A stretch of DNA of 64,000 nt from Sceloporus undulatus (GCF_019175285.1 NC_056525.1:135864123-135928122); one strand, 5' to 3'; counted from the first letter of the stretch, positions 22,443-35,760 are shown. The notes: generated from the sequence alone by a model not told the origin. Numbers and translations: made by a program.

Positions 22443-22737
22443 TAATTGATTAGCACATCAAGTTATCTATCAGGTTATTTTCCCTAGTGATTTCACACAA
22501 CTTTTTATGTTCCACAATTAATGCTGAAATTTGAAAACTAGACTTTAGTCAGTTAAGGTGGATACCTCTCCCTCTGTTAGGTTCAGGGAGACCTGCTCCC
22601 TCAGAAGAAGAAATACTAATATTTGATGAAACGCATCACATGGCTCTGTTAGACAAGCTGTTCTGTTTGATTTCTTTGGGATAGATAATATAGGAAGTTC
22701 AAAATAGTACATGTAATGTTTATAGTTGCTTGTATGT

Positions 22738-22953
22738 ACAGTCAGTCCTCCATAACAGCAAACTAGTCATCTGTGAATTAGAGCATCCACAAATGACTCT
22801 GCTCTATTATCAATGGCGGTGCAATCAAGCAGCTGTGTCGCTCCAGCCATGCGCATGTCAGTGTCCCTTGATGGTAATGAGACTTGAGGTCCCATGTTTT
22901 TGGTATCTATGAGGATCTGGAACTGAACGCTCGCCAATACAGAGGGCTGACTG
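22738..22953. mobile_element. Tigger-like MITE
   Basis: Starts CAGTCAGTCCTCCATAAC and ends GGGCTGACTGT; the inside has 'GAGCATCCACAAATGACTCT'. The 'cag-t-g-ccctc' ends and TA flank fit the pogo/Tigger branch of Tc1/mariner. Confidence 0.6.
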
Positions 22954-23582
22954 TGTGTGTGTCATGGAGAATATAATAAAATATGCATCATATGTTGAAA
23001 AAAGTAATTTACATTTTTAAAGGAAATAATGAGGCATTGTGGTACATATTCTTCATTTTGACAATAATCATGCAGTTTTGTATCTATAATTTAATTAATG
23101 CAATGTTAGCATTTACATAATTCTGAACACTATACATTTCTCTGCAGTACTGGGGTATGGCCAAATTAAAACAAATAGAAAACCAGTAGGCTCTTTACTT
23201 AAAAGCTTGAAGACATCTAATAAGTTCAATACCAGCCCATTTGCTGTTACAGTGTTCTGTGGACATGACCAGATCATGCCCAATCAGACTGATCTGCATG
23301 ACCATCATGTTTAGACTGGATAAGCTGTCAAACTTTTATGGTCATAAAACGCATAATCAGCTTAGTTCAGTCTTCTGGTCTAAGCATGACAGCTGTGTAA
23401 GCACTTTAGGCTTCCCTCTTACATTTTCATAGTTGTCAAGGAGAATTTGAATGCTGGTCTCTCTGTGTCCAATTCTGACACAGCATCTTCTGTTAGTGTT
23501 GTGCACCTCTGTGGGGATTTTAAAAAGACTAAACAAAACTTTTCCTCTAAGGACATTGTGGCCTGTTACAGACAGCCAAAAT
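22954..23582. other. Intergenic sequence up to the gap
   Basis: No gene recognised. The last 23 bases (23,560-23,582) are the first arm of a GGCC-ended MITE cut by the gap. Confidence 0.6.
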
Positions 23583-23607
23583 NNNNNNNNNNNNNNNNNN
23601 NNNNNNN
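23583..23607. other. Assembly gap (25 N)
   Basis: Twenty-five N bases. It joins the end of one contig to the start of another that carries the same sequence again, so the gap has no real length; the two sides overlap by about 9.5 kb. Confidence 0.98.
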
Positions 23608-26600
23608 GAGAGAGGAGGCCCCCCCTTTCTCTAAATAGTAGTGGTAAAAGGCCGAGAGCTTAGTGCCTCCTCAGGAGAGCCCAAAAAGACGCATGGTTTA
23701 TCCCCTCTACTCTCTCATCTATCCGAGTGTTTATGATGTAGCAGGCACAACAGCTATGCCTGCCAGAATTGTTCTCGTTCTTTTGGCATGTATTTTCCTT
23801 TTTCATCATCCTTTACGATCCTGTTTTTATCATGCCCCTTGTTTCAAGTTCTCACGCTCACCCCACCCCCGACTTATCCCGGATCCCAACCAAAATCCAT
23901 AATTTTGGCCCTAAACCCTGCTCACCAACGTATGACATGGAGGTCGACTTATCGTTGCGGTATATGCTGGTTGGTGGGTTTATTCAGCAACAAACCATAT
24001 GAAGGCCCGTTCTCTTCTCTCTGACAGTCAGCTCTCAAAGTGCCTGCTGAAATTCAAAGTATCGTAAGGCTAATCTAGCCTTTCTAGGAAGGGAGTTTGG
24101 CAGAGCGCCTGGAGCTGCCATGAAAGGAGCTTTCTGTCCATGTTTCCCGGCCCGCTGTGCCCTGTGAAGATGGTGGGACAAAAAGACGGGGCCTCCACAG
24201 AAGATCTCAAGGACATGTGCACGGCTCCATATACGGAATCGTAGTTGTGAGTTGGATTGAGGTAGATGGAGCAAGGACTAGGAACTGCCTTACTATCCAT
24301 GTACCTTCCACCCTAAATATTTTGTTTTTGCAGGGGGTGTCTGTGTCTGATTGAGAAGTCTGCTCCATGATCCTAACTGGCTGACAGGCCCAGGCTGGCC
24401 ATGGAAGGGGCTAGAGGACATGGAAATTGCTATTTGACTACCTTACTCTGTTTGGCATCATAGATGGTGGGTTGCGGGTGGTGTTTTTTTTTTAATTAGC
24501 GTCTCGTCTGAGTTCGGGGGAGATTCTTGGGGGTGAGATTTCTAGTGTTTTGTTTACTAATAGGATCCCTTGGCTGAGTTCCTCTCAGATTTCCTTGGAC
24601 CTGAGTTTGGCTCGTTGTGCGCGTCTAGACTATTTTATTGTGGTGTGATCTCTGTAGGCAGTCTTGCTTGCCACCCACCAAGGATTGGTCGCTTAAAAGA
24701 ATCTGCTTCGTGTGTGGGCAGTTGGTGGCTGCAGGTGGGCGCTATGATGGACCTTGTTAGCATCATTTGATCCAAAGGGACAAAACGTACCCTGTGTAGG
24801 ACGTCAGCATTGGGTTCTGTCGAAAGGATTGCTCGCTGATCATAGCACAAACTCTGAGTGTATAGGTCTGTTCTTTCACAGTGTACTGCAGGGAGAGTAT
24901 TCCGAGGCTGTGATATAATTCAAGTTGTTATATAGCAGTTTCGTACTGACATATGCGACATTGGAACCCCACTGGCCCGCCGAACAATGTTGTGAAATCA
25001 AACAGGGAGCAATACTTTCATGACTTCGGGGTCCAAAGGGGGCTCTCCAGCCCCTGTTTTATTTTGATTGCTCTGTATTGCTCAGTATACTCCTTCCTTT
25101 TCATGAAGTTGGTTTAATGCCTAAGACCATGGAAACTATTATTTCCGTCAGGGGGGAGGGCTGTTACCGAGCTGTGCTCAGAGAGAAACTGGAACCTTCT
25201 GTTGGTAGTCGCCACAGTCTGTCAACCGAGAGGAATGGCATTGTAATTGTGGCGTTTAAGTGTATCTGATGGGAACTTTGGTCAAAATCTAACTTAGGGG
25301 ACAAATGAATCTGTGTGTATTGCAGGTGGTTTGACATGTCATAATAAAGTTGTTTCATTTCTCTGTTTGTGAAAGGAATCTTTCTGTGTGATAATGGTTT
25401 AGGAGGCATCTATTTTGACTTATATTAATTTAATTCGGCTGCCCAGAGAAAGGGGTGCAAAACTGATTCTGTTCTGCCCCAGTTGGATGTGCCTGCTTTC
25501 TAGTAGCGATTATGTGCTTATTGTAGGTTTGGGTGTTTGCTTCTTATCGGGGGGACCTTTTGCTGATGCCAAATAGCTGTACAATTTGATCTCTATTCGC
25601 TTTTTAATTCGACGCAAGCAGATTAGGCCACCCCAAATCAGAAGATAACTGATGGGCTTATTTTTCCACAGGAATGGTCCTTGCAATGTTGTAAAACCAA
25701 ATCACTGCTGGGTTGGTTTTAAAACTGTATTCAGAGATAGGAGAAAACTTCCCCTAGATCATATGGGGAAGACCATTTTCTGGAACAGGATGTTGGATAA
25801 TGCCTGGAGCAGTTGTTGCTCTTGTATGCTGAATATATTGCCCTCCTGGCTTATCCTAGTAGTCCTCTGTAATTACCCCTCACTTACAGTTGTTGTAATG
25901 AGGATCCGAACTCGTGGGCTTGCCTGTGGCCATCCATGATTTTTAATGGCTGCATACTACTTGGGCCTTTGGTGATTTGGTTCATGTTCTTAATTATAAC
26001 ACTGTACCTTGCTCCTAGATGGCTTTTTCCTTTTTGATGTCTGATCTGTATGTGTGTGCGTGGTGTGCATGCGCAAGCTCGCCTTTGGCAACTTATGTCA
26101 GCCCCCATTAATTTCTAGTGTTTTGGCTTAGGCCAAGGGAATGATTTCAGAGTAGTTTGCACAGTTCGTTCCTCTCAAATACACCTGGTATTTGTTGGTT
26201 GGTTCTCGCCCATCCAGTATTACCAAGCTGTCCAGGGTTGTCCGTGATGGGGTACTGGTGGCTCTTTACTAGTGTTAGGCTTAAGAATGCGTTGCGCTTA
26301 CTACAGTTCTTCTGCGGAGTCTCGTTATCACTTAATATTTGGGAATTCCAATTTTTTTTTTTTTCCAATGCGATGGCTAACGTCTCTTCTTAAAATTCGT
26401 GGTGTGTGAAACTAAACTGTTTTAGGGAAATGCTGGCAGTTGTGTCCTTGGACCCTTCCCGACCCGCCAGTAACCATAGTGGACCACATATTGAACCACC
26501 ACAGAGGCGTGGAGTTGGGAGTGAAGCGGTTGCGTCTTGGCTAATGCGCGAAAAGATCTATAGTTGGCCCCTCCCACATTTGTGGCTTTTGCGTTGTTGT

Positions 26601-29600
26601 GGATTTATTAGTTTTGCAGATGTTGATTCTTATGTTCTCTCTCGGAATGTCTTAGGTCCGTTGATGGTGACCTTTTGCAGGACTGGAGTGGCCCAAACTG
26701 CAACCCCAAACCCCACTTCTTTTTGATTGCAACGTGGCCACGTCCCTCTGGCCTTTTCTAGTAATGAACCTCTGGCACAAACTCTGTGCTGGAGTTGAGT
26801 CGTAACCGGCAGTGCGTTGCCCCACCGAGTACGAAGGTCTCGAGTGCTCACTTCTGGCACACATTGGCCATCGGTTTGGTCACCACTGTGTCTCGGTCCT
26901 GCCAGTGTGGTCCTCTGTGGCCAATCTTCCCCAAAGGCTGTGCTGGGGACCTAGAGGGATTCCTCGAGTAGGAAATACTGCTCTAGGGCATGTTGTAAAT
27001 CCTCCAGAACAAATTCCGTCGACCGTCTCTTCGGGTGACTGGTTTGACCATGCAGCTGTGCTGGACGCCCCTGCACGTTCCTAGCGAGGTGTCATCTTTC
27101 AGGTTACACAACGCCTATTAAATTCTTATGTTTCTATGTCCATGGGAGTTTTGAGTGCAACTTATTTTTTTCTTACCACGTCTGCAAATGGGTCTGCCCT
27201 ATTCCATTTTTACAGGACTATTAGAACACTACAAACACTGTCCTTTTCTATCTGCTGCTGCCATCAGCACCTCCTCCCTTTCCTTTTTAGTTTTATGTCG
27301 GCCATTAAGGTGTTGGTTGTTTTTTATAACCCCCGAAAATTGTGTTCACCATTTTAAAACCTTGGTTTTACAATTAACCTGTGTTTAAAACACTGGGGCC
27401 CTTCTCGGTTCATTTGGAACTTTCCAGAGAGCATTATTAATACATACATTCCAACAACTTAATAAATTATTCACTATGACTGAAGAAGCATTTTTTGTTG
27501 GACTTGCCACCTTAACTATGCAAGGATTTGTATGGTAACTGACATGCTGTGAGACTGTGTTTTTTAATCACCAACTGTGGAGAAACACAGTCTGTGTCTG
27601 GTAGGTGGGAAAGTTATTCTGGTATTTTTGATGCTTCTTAAAGTCTTGTTTCCCAGCTGTGCAGTTTGAAAAAATTTATCCTCCTTACTGCTGTGAAAGT
27701 AAGCACCATATTTCCTGCTTAAATTGTAGTGAAGATGAGAAATCCCTTCCCATCTCAGCCGTATGTGGCTGATCTTGGCTGCTTTCTCTCAGTACTAGTG
27801 GGAAGCAAGTTAAGAATGGTCATCAGAACCGTGGATACAATCCTAATTGCACTGGCAAAATCGTCTATTTCCCCCCCCCCTCCCCTGTGAATATGCCAAA
27901 CATTAGCTTTGGAGGGATTTCCTTCCCCAGCCCTCCAGAGCAATTTTTATGGGTGCACCAGAAGGATGGCTTTGCTTGGGTTGAAGAACTCTCTTCTCTT
28001 CTTCTTGTTCTTCGCTGGATTTCAACCATCAGAAGCCCACCAATGGATCTGGCATAGTTGGTTTAAACACAGAGAAAAAAACCGCAGAGAGCGGAGCGCA
28101 GCCCCCACCAGGCAACAGGTCTTCGATTTTATATAAAGATGTAATTGTTATTACCTTGTTTTACCTTTGCACCCGGATGAGAAGAGACGTCTGTTGTTTA
28201 TGACTTTCTAACTCTTGTACCAGAAAAATTTGGCTGGCCTGAGTATTATCACCTTTACTTGGGTTGATATGGGGATGCAGTTGCTGTGCCTCAGACGGAA
28301 ATGCCCTGGGAAAATGGGTACATGATACAGTCCCTTGTTAACTGAGAAGCAGTTCCACCTTATTTCCAAGTATTTGTGTATTGGATTGCAATCCAAATTT
28401 CTGTAAATTGGCAAGCTTATTTTAACTATACCGTAGTAGCAAAATTTGATAATTGACTCAAGCAAGAGTTAGTTGTAAGTTGTAATAGAAGATTTTTTCC
28501 CTAATCGTAATTAAACCGTTAAGCTGTTGTTTGTTGCTTATTGCAGTGACTTAGTTATTAAATGGCACTTCTGATGATTGTAAAATCAGAAGGTTAGCGT
28601 TCGAGGCCGATGCTGCATAATGGGTTGAGCTCCTGTCACTAGTTAACTTCTGCTAGCCTAGCAGTTCAAAAGCATGCAAATGCGTAATAAATAGGTACCA
28701 CTTCAGTGGGAAGGTAATGGCATTCAGTACAGTCATGCTGGCCACATGACCACCAGAGCAGTCCTCAGACAATGCTGGCTCTTTGGCTTAGTAATGGAGA
28801 TGAGCACCACCCCCTACAGTCAGTTAAATAGACATTCATGTTAAGGGACTACCTTTACCTTTTTTTTACCTTGATTGCTCATACTGAGTTTTCTTTCTCT
28901 GCTCTGAAAGTCAAAGGAAGATCCGCACTCAGCAACACCAGTGTTAGTGGCAGCTGCTCAGAGAACTTCCTTACTAGAAGATGAAGCTAATCTCTGAACT
29001 ATGGGTGCTGGCATCAAGGTAACACAGAGAAGCCAAATTATACTCTTATGTACGTCTACATTAGCATTCTTTTAGTACAAAAGGGGGAGACGTTAGCAAA
29101 CTCTGTGGAATACTAGGCCTTCAACCTGCCTCATGCGACCTGAAACTCAGAGACAATTTCTGATTTGGTAGAAAACATTCACTAAATGTTTTTAGTCTAT
29201 GGTGTAGTGTTGATGACTCATATTCACAGTATGAAGTTTCACTTCCATTTGTTGTGAACATTTTTTGCAGAGATGTTTTAAGACAAAATCCTAAACTATT
29301 AAACCAGTTGCAATATTGTGAAGAAACAGGAATTCCACTTGTTGCCATCAAGGACAACAGGAGCGTGATGATGGAGTTGTAAGACTTCGGGATGTTACTC
29401 CCAGGAAAGGGTTAGGATTTTAAAGGAATTTATCTAAAATAATGAATCGAACTAAAACCCAACAATCTGAAATAATATTTCTCTGGAATTCTGTGGATAT
29501 AACCCATGTAGATTTGTTGTTGCCATTTCTGACTTATGGTGACCTAAGGCAAACCTATCATGGGGTTTTTTGGCAAGATTTGTTCAGAGTGGGGTTTTCC

Positions 29601-32600
29601 TTTGCCATTGCCTTGTCTGGAGGCTGAGAGAGTGTAACTTGCCCAGGTCCATGACCAAAGGCTTCAAACTCCTCGCATAACATTCAGACCAATACACCAT
29701 ACTAGCTTGTATGCCGATATAAGTTTAATTTTTTTTATGTGAAACTTACCTGAATTTGATTATTTATCTGTTTTTTTCAGATCATTGTTCCTAAAGACAA
29801 GCTCATAGAGGAGATCAAGAGAGCTAGAGAATGATCCCTTCATTTCAATTTTTAAAAAATAAAATTGGCAGCTTCATTGCTGTCCTTATGGATTTTTTTC
29901 CAGCCTGTTGGGGTGTTCAGAGGAGGAAACTATGCCTGCCGTACAACAACACTGTCTAGTTTTTTAGTTGTTTTAGGTCACTTGTATACTCACAGTATTT
30001 CTATCCACCATCTAGAGAAGCAAACAAACAGAAAAGATTCCGCATCTGCTCTCTCGGGGAGACTCGCTTTTTATTTTCCCTGAAAACTGATAGATTTGAT
30101 TTAACTGCCTCTCAAGCTGCTCTGTTAAAAGCAGAGGATGCGCTCATAAAAGCATCAATGCCAGTTACCCAGGATGCATCTTTAGATGCTGATACTCAAA
30201 CCGTAACACAATAAAACAATATTGCCTAGGCTGATTTCAGCAGGTTTTTCTGCACTGGATGGCAATATCCATCCTTAGTAAGTCCAGCTGTATAAAGCCA
30301 TAAAAGATCGTTGGGGAAAAATATTTCTAAAAATCTAGATGGCTGGGGCACCACTAGCTAAACTACTGATGATGACTGAATTATCAAATTAATATATGGC
30401 TTGGTTAGTATACATTTATTTGTATTGTGGTTGTTTTTTTCCCTTTGGAAGCTCACAGAAAAAGCAACACCACTAGTACCTTATACTGAGCATTTTCTTC
30501 TGTTCACAGACTTTCTGCAGTCTCTACACGAAAGCAAAAGAATGTGCCATTTGGAAGTATATGTGCGGGATTCTCATCCCAGCAACACAGAACTGAGAAT
30601 AGCCCCCCAGTGGGTGAACTTTGGCATTGCTGATAATGTAGCATTAACCAGTGGCTGGGAGTTTTCTTCCTCCTTGGGACACATACTCTAAGACAGTGAT
30701 GGTGAACCTTTTACAGACCGAGTGAAACTGCAACCCAGACCCCACTTATTTATTGCAAATACCACGTCCCTCTGGTTTTCTAGTAAGAACCCTGGTAAAC
30801 TCTGGTGCTAGGGCAACAACATGTGTGCCCACAGGTGGCTCTGAGTGCCACCTCTGGCACATGTGCCATAGGTTCGCCATCATTGCTCTAGGACAGTCCT
30901 ACTCAAAGTGATTTTCCTGGACCATTGAGCCATTGACTGCTGGTCCCTGACAAGTTTCCAAGAGAAGAAGAACAGTTGTACCCAATGGGCACAAATTTAG
31001 TGCCAGTCCCCTGGCCATTGGAAAACAATAATTGCCTGCCCTCACATCATAAACCACGGCCCTAGGGGCATAATCTTCAGGAAGGCTGCATATGTGTGGG
31101 AATGGGTTGGAGTTGGTGGAGCCATTCTCTGCCACTCATTTTCTCCTTCCTTCCTTCCTTCCTTCCTTCCTTCCTTCCTTCCTTTCCTTCATAAGCAGGC
31201 AGACTACACATTGCTGTTGCTAAGGTCTGAATAGATTAAACATTCAGGACTGCAGGTTGACCACAGATGGTTTTGCACTTAATATTGTTGCTTACATTTA
31301 TTGTATTTAGACATTCTGGAGAAACTGTTTATATTAGACAAAGGATAAATGGATTTGTATGTTTTGTTTTTCAATTAGGACTGTAATATAGATAACTGTA
31401 TTTGTCTGTGGGAGACATGCAAACAGATGATAAGTGTCACTTTTTAAACTTGTGATAAAAAAAAGTAAATGGAAAAAAAATTGGATTGACTGGAATTGTG
31501 TGAACATCCCATGGATATGTATTGGTCCTTTGGGTGAAGACAGAGGGTTATGGAATTTTGTCTACTAGGATCGATTGCCTTATAGTCAATCAATCATTGG
31601 GCAGGCATCTATAGAAGTTGGTTGCTGAGAGAGAGAGATTTGTAACAGTTATCCGGCACACCAAGAGAAGAAGACAGAAGCAGATGTGGATACCCCAAGC
31701 CTTCATAACGGCAGTGCTGCTGGAGGCTCGAGATTACTCAAAGGCCAAGGCTAAATCACTCACGATACAGCTGGAAAAAATATATATAATACCTTTTATT
31801 TAAAGTTATTTAATAAAGTTTGTAATGAAATCATCTTACTTGGATTAATGTATTGGAACCTCAGAGGTAAGATAACTACTGTTATACTCATGTATAAATC
31901 TAGAATTTTAGTCAAAAATCAACCCAAAAAACCTGGCTCATGTAAGTACTGTACCTTACCTTTTTTCAAAACAGGAGTTATTCCCTTCTCTGAGCAGAAG
32001 TGGCGAAAGTGAGAGCTTGTCCATCCTGGGCAGAACCTAAAAGAAAGCCCCGACTACCTCTACTGTCTCTGCCACAGTGGCCTTTCTGAATGTTTAAGTG
32101 GGGAAATAGTGGCATGCTTTGGCATAATTTCTTTTTTCTTCATCCATTACTCCTTTGCTACTGATCCCAAAATCTTAACCTCGACTTATCCACAGGGTTG
32201 TATTAAAAACCATAATTTTGGCCCCAACTTATCCTTAACTTCTACATGAGGTCAACTTCGCATCAGGTATATATGATAATTGATTAGCACATCAAGTTAT
32301 CTATCAGGTTATTTTCCCTAGTGATTTCACACAACTTTTTATGTTCCACAATTATGCTGAAATTTGAAACAGTAGACTTTAGTCAGTTAAGGTGGATACC
32401 TCTCCCCTCTGTTGGTTCTGGGAGACCTGCTCCCTCAGAAGACTAATATTTGATGAAAGCGCATCACATGGCTCTGTTAGACAAGCTGTTCTGTTTGATT
32501 TCTTTGGGATAGATAATATAGGAAGTTCAATAGTACATGTAATGTTTATAGTTGCGTATGTACAGTCAGTCCTCCATAACGGCACAACTAGTCATCTGTG

Positions 32601-33388
32601 AATTGGAGCATTCCACAAATGACTCTGCTTTTTATCAATGGCGGTGCAATCAAGCAGCTGTGTCGCTCCAGCCATGCGCATGTCAGTGTCCCTTGTGGTT
32701 AATGAGACTTGAGGTCCCATGTTTTTGGTATCTTGGGGATCTGGAACTGGACGCTCGCCAATACAGGGCTGACTGTGTGTGTGTCATGGAGAATATAATA
32801 AAATATGCATCATATGTTTGAAAAAAGTATTTACATTTTTAAAGGAATAATGAGGCATTGTGGTACATATTCTTCATTTTGACAATAATCATGCAGTTTT
32901 GGTATCTATAATTTAATTAATGCAATGTTAGCATTTACATAATTTGCAACATATACATTTCTCTGCAGTACTGGGGTATGGCCAAATTAAAACAAATAGA
33001 AAACCAGTAGGATCTTTACTTAAAAGCTTGAAGACATCTAATAAGTTCAATACCAGCCCATTGCTGTTACAGTGTTCTTGGACATGACCAGATCATGCCC
33101 AATCAGACTGATCTGCATGACCATCATGTTTAGACTGGATAAGCTGTCAAACTTTATGGTCTAAAAACGCTAATCAGCTTAGTTCAGTCTTCTGGTCTAA
33201 GCATGACAGCTTGTAAGCACTTTAGGCTCCCTCTACATTTTCATAGTTGTCAAGGAGATTTGAATGCTGGTCTCTCTGTGTCCAATTCTGCACAGCATTT
33301 CTGTTAGTGTTGTGCACCTCTGTGGGGATTTTAAAAAGACTAAACAAAACTTTTCTCTAGGACATTGTGGCCTGTTACAGACAGCCAA
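23608..33388. other. False (unmerged-overlap) repeat of 14,117-23,582
   Basis: Every landmark of the left copy recurs in the same order and orientation: mariner MITE, HARS2 exons 9-13, 5S SINE, hAT MITEs, ACASINE2-like SINE, (TTCC)n at 31,142-31,195, Tigger-like MITE. Differences are mainly single-base insertions and deletions, dense from 23,608 to about 28,000 and sparser after. This gradient and the exact placement at a gap indicate a low-coverage contig end, not a biological duplication. Confidence 0.9.
24334..29834 (+). pseudogene. HARS2: Artefactual second set of HARS2 exons 9-13
   Basis: Exon 9 about 24,334-24,466, exon 10 about 24,589-24,858, exon 11 about 28,917-29,018, exon 12 about 29,268-29,410, exon 13 about 29,781-29,834. 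All are frame-broken by single-base indels relative to 14,773-19,975. The introns are also the same, so this is neither a retrocopy nor an old paralogue. It belongs to the unmerged overlap and should not be annotated as a gene. Confidence 0.85.
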
Positions 33389-33594
33389 AATAAGCTGCTT
33401 CGAGTCACTTTGGAGTATGGTTTTCAATGATGCATGAATCCTAAGAGTCTGGAGCTTCACCAAGCTGCACTCCATCCTTAGGACTGGAGCGTGGCTTTGG
33501 TGCGGCCTTTGCTCTTAGGACGCATGTATCATTGAAATACCATACCTCCAAAGTGACTCAAAGCAGCTTTATTTTGGCTGTCTGTAAACAGGCC
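33369..33594. mobile_element. GGCC-ended palindromic MITE, copy 3
   Basis: Starts GGCCTGTTACAGACAGCC and ends GGCTGTCTGTAAACAGGCC. Flanked by TGT on both sides (33,366-33,368 and 33,595-33,597), consistent with a 3-bp target duplication as in PIF/Harbinger elements, though other copies do not show it. This is the complete version of the element cut at 23,582. Confidence 0.75.
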
Positions 33595-34717
33595 TGTATA
33601 TCCTCTAAAAATCATCCTTCAAGCAAAACATATGTTAAGTGTGACAACTATGCAGTGATGGGGGAAATTGTGCAGGGATGATCAACTGTGCCTCACCAGA
33701 TATGTTTTTAACTGCAGCTCCCATGATCCCTTGCTATTTCCATGCTGACTGGAGAGGCACAATTGCCCACCTCTAATTTAGTGAACCTATAGAAAACCTT
33801 TAACAATTCTGTTTGTTCATTTGCTTACTAGGAGTAAGTTATGTGTGGAATCCTAGACTTCCTTCTGAGCACATATGTTTATAGAGTCCACAATTTACCA
33901 GCTTCCAGGGAAACACTCTCTAAGCTGGCGCTGTCCATACGTGTTGGACTACAACTCCCATCACCCTGGCTAGTTTAAAGCAGTGGTACTTTTGGATCAT
34001 ATGTGTATATTATTTATGTTTAAGTGAGAATTTGTGTGGTTCTCCAAATGTGGCTGCAACTATTTTTCACCATCATCTGTGGCTACTCAAGCATGGAGAA
34101 TTGCAGTCTAACATCACACAATTTCTAATAAGACTACCTCAGTCCTTCAACGTACAAACAATTGAAGGTTGGCCTTAAAAACAGCATATTGCAATATTTA
34201 AAAATGCAAATCGAAGGGTCTGATACAAAACAAAATAACAATCTTGAACTTACATAATCTGCTAACTTACATACTTTATATGCTTTCATTCATTCATTCA
34301 TGAATATTGGGGTGGGGGGATCATGTAACCATAACGATGTTGCTCTTTCCTTTCTTCCCCTTCTGGGTGATTTGTATTTGTTTTGTTCCACTGTACGTTG
34401 GCTCTCCTATAGGTGGATTTTTTATACATGGATTCAAACACCCATGGCTTGAAAATATTTTTTTAAAAGTAAAAATTCCAAATAGCAAACCTTAATTTTC
34501 CATTTTATATAAGAAACACCATTTCCTATGCCATTTTATTTAATGGGACTTGAGCAACCACAGATTTGTTATTCACAGGGTCCTGGAACCGAACCCCAGC
34601 GGATAACAAGCGGTAATTTAAATGTATAATATAATTTTTAATTTTGCTAGTTGTGTTTATGTCCATATTACCATGGCATTCAGTGATGTAGGAATTACAA
34701 TATATGAGTAATTAGTA
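33595..34717. other. Intergenic sequence between HARS2 and HARS1
   Basis: Contains hAT-like relics at about 33,672-33,775 ('AACTGCAGCTCCCATGATCC') and 33,925-33,975 ('GGACTACAACTCCCATCACC'), and a Tigger-like half at about 34,400-34,615 ('CAAACACCCATGGCTTGAAA', 'AATGGGACTTGAGCAACCAC', 'CCGAACCCCAGCGGATAAC'). No gene. Confidence 0.5.
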
Positions 34718-34926
34718 CAGTGGACCCTTGTTATACGCTGGGGTTGGTTGTTCCACAAATCTGTGGATGCTCAAGTCCCATTAATATACTGACATAGCAA
34801 AATGGTTGTCCCTTATAAAAAATGGAAAATCAAGGTTTCATATTTGAATTATACTTTTTTGAACATTTTCAAACTGTGGATGCTTGAATCCGTGTATAAA
34901 AAATCCGTGTATAGAAGGGCCGACTG
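34718..34926. mobile_element. Tigger-like MITE
   Basis: Starts CAGTGGACCCTTGTTATACG after TA and ends AGAAGGGCCGACTG. Arms contain 'GGATGCTCAAGTCCCATT' and 'GTGGATGCTTGAATCCGTG'. Non-coding. Confidence 0.6.
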
Positions 34927-35214
34927 CACAAAATCATTCCTAAGGATGTCCATGGTGTGTGTGTGATGGAAGTCAGTGGGGGGTGGTGTTTGACACCATG
35001 AGTGACCACACTGGGTGATGCCACTGGGGTGCCCCATTCTCCAACATACGTTTGCCATGTGATCCCGAGTGCCTCTTTCTTTTCCAAACCCTGCTTGGAC
35101 ACCCCTAAATTTCTCCATGTGTGGTGAAGGTTGTAAAATGTGCTGTGCATTTTGGCATCACCTTTGCTTGCATGTGAAAACAGGTACACATATGTTTAGC
35201 CTGGGAAAAGGATG
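34927..35214. other. Intergenic sequence
   Basis: No gene or repeat identified. Confidence 0.5.
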
Positions 35215-35530
35215 TTAAGAGGTGATACGACAGCCTTGTTTAAGTATTTGAAGGGTGCCATATTGAGGAGGGAGCAAGCTTGTTTTCTGCTGCTCCAGAG
35301 ACTAGGACCAGGAGCAATGGATGCAAGCTAACGGAAAAGAGATTCCACCTCAACATGAGAACTTCCTGACAGTAAGGGCTGCTGACAGTGGAACAAACTC
35401 CCTTGGAGGTCTTTAAACAGAGGCTGGATGGCCATCTGTCAGGTATGCTTTGATTGAGAGTTCCTGCATGGCAGAATGGGGTTGGACTGGATGGCCCTTG
35501 GGTTCTCTTCCAACTCTGGATTCTGATTCA
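35215..35530 (+). mobile_element. CR1 LINE 3' fragment
   Basis: Carries the reptile CR1 3' wording: 'CTTGGAGGTCTTTAAACAGA', 'GGCTGGATGGCCATCTGTCA', 'TCCTGCATGGCAGAATGGGG', 'TTGGACTGGATGGCCCTTGG'. About 300 bp of the 3' end only. Confidence 0.85.
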
Positions 35531-35760
35531 GGCAGGATTTTAAGGTGTCTTCCTAATTTTATATCCACTTGCAGGAATGGACTGTCAATGGTCTCCAAAG
35601 TTTGGTCTGTAAGGGCTTTTGGACTTCAGCTCCCAGCATCCCAGACTATTGGCCAACATGGCTGGGCTTCTGGGAGATGAAGTCCAAGAAATCTCTTCAA
35701 GGGCACAGTTTAGGGACCACTGGAACTGAAAACAATCAATTGACTAAAAATGCCAGAAAG
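35531..35760. repeat. hAT-like fold-back relic upstream of HARS1
   Basis: About 35,590-35,735: 'TTTTGGACTTCAGCTCCCAG' is answered by 'TTCTGGGAGATGAAGTCCAA', and the right end reads 'CAGTTTAGGGACCACTGG'. Same style as 118-205. No coding sequence. Confidence 0.5.

Larger units (their letters stand above)
14117..23582. other. Left copy of an assembly overlap
   Basis: This stretch is the cleaner version of a sequence repeated at 23,608 to about 33,388. It holds HARS2 exons 9-13 with open frames and the repeats listed separately. It ends at the N gap, 23 bases into a palindromic MITE that is complete in the other copy (33,369). Confidence 0.85.

Noticed and set aside
24334-29834. A second, degenerate HARS2 gene or tandem duplicate
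   Set aside because: Introns, repeats and microsatellites are duplicated too, differences are mostly indels, and the copy begins at an assembly gap; best explained by unmerged contigs.
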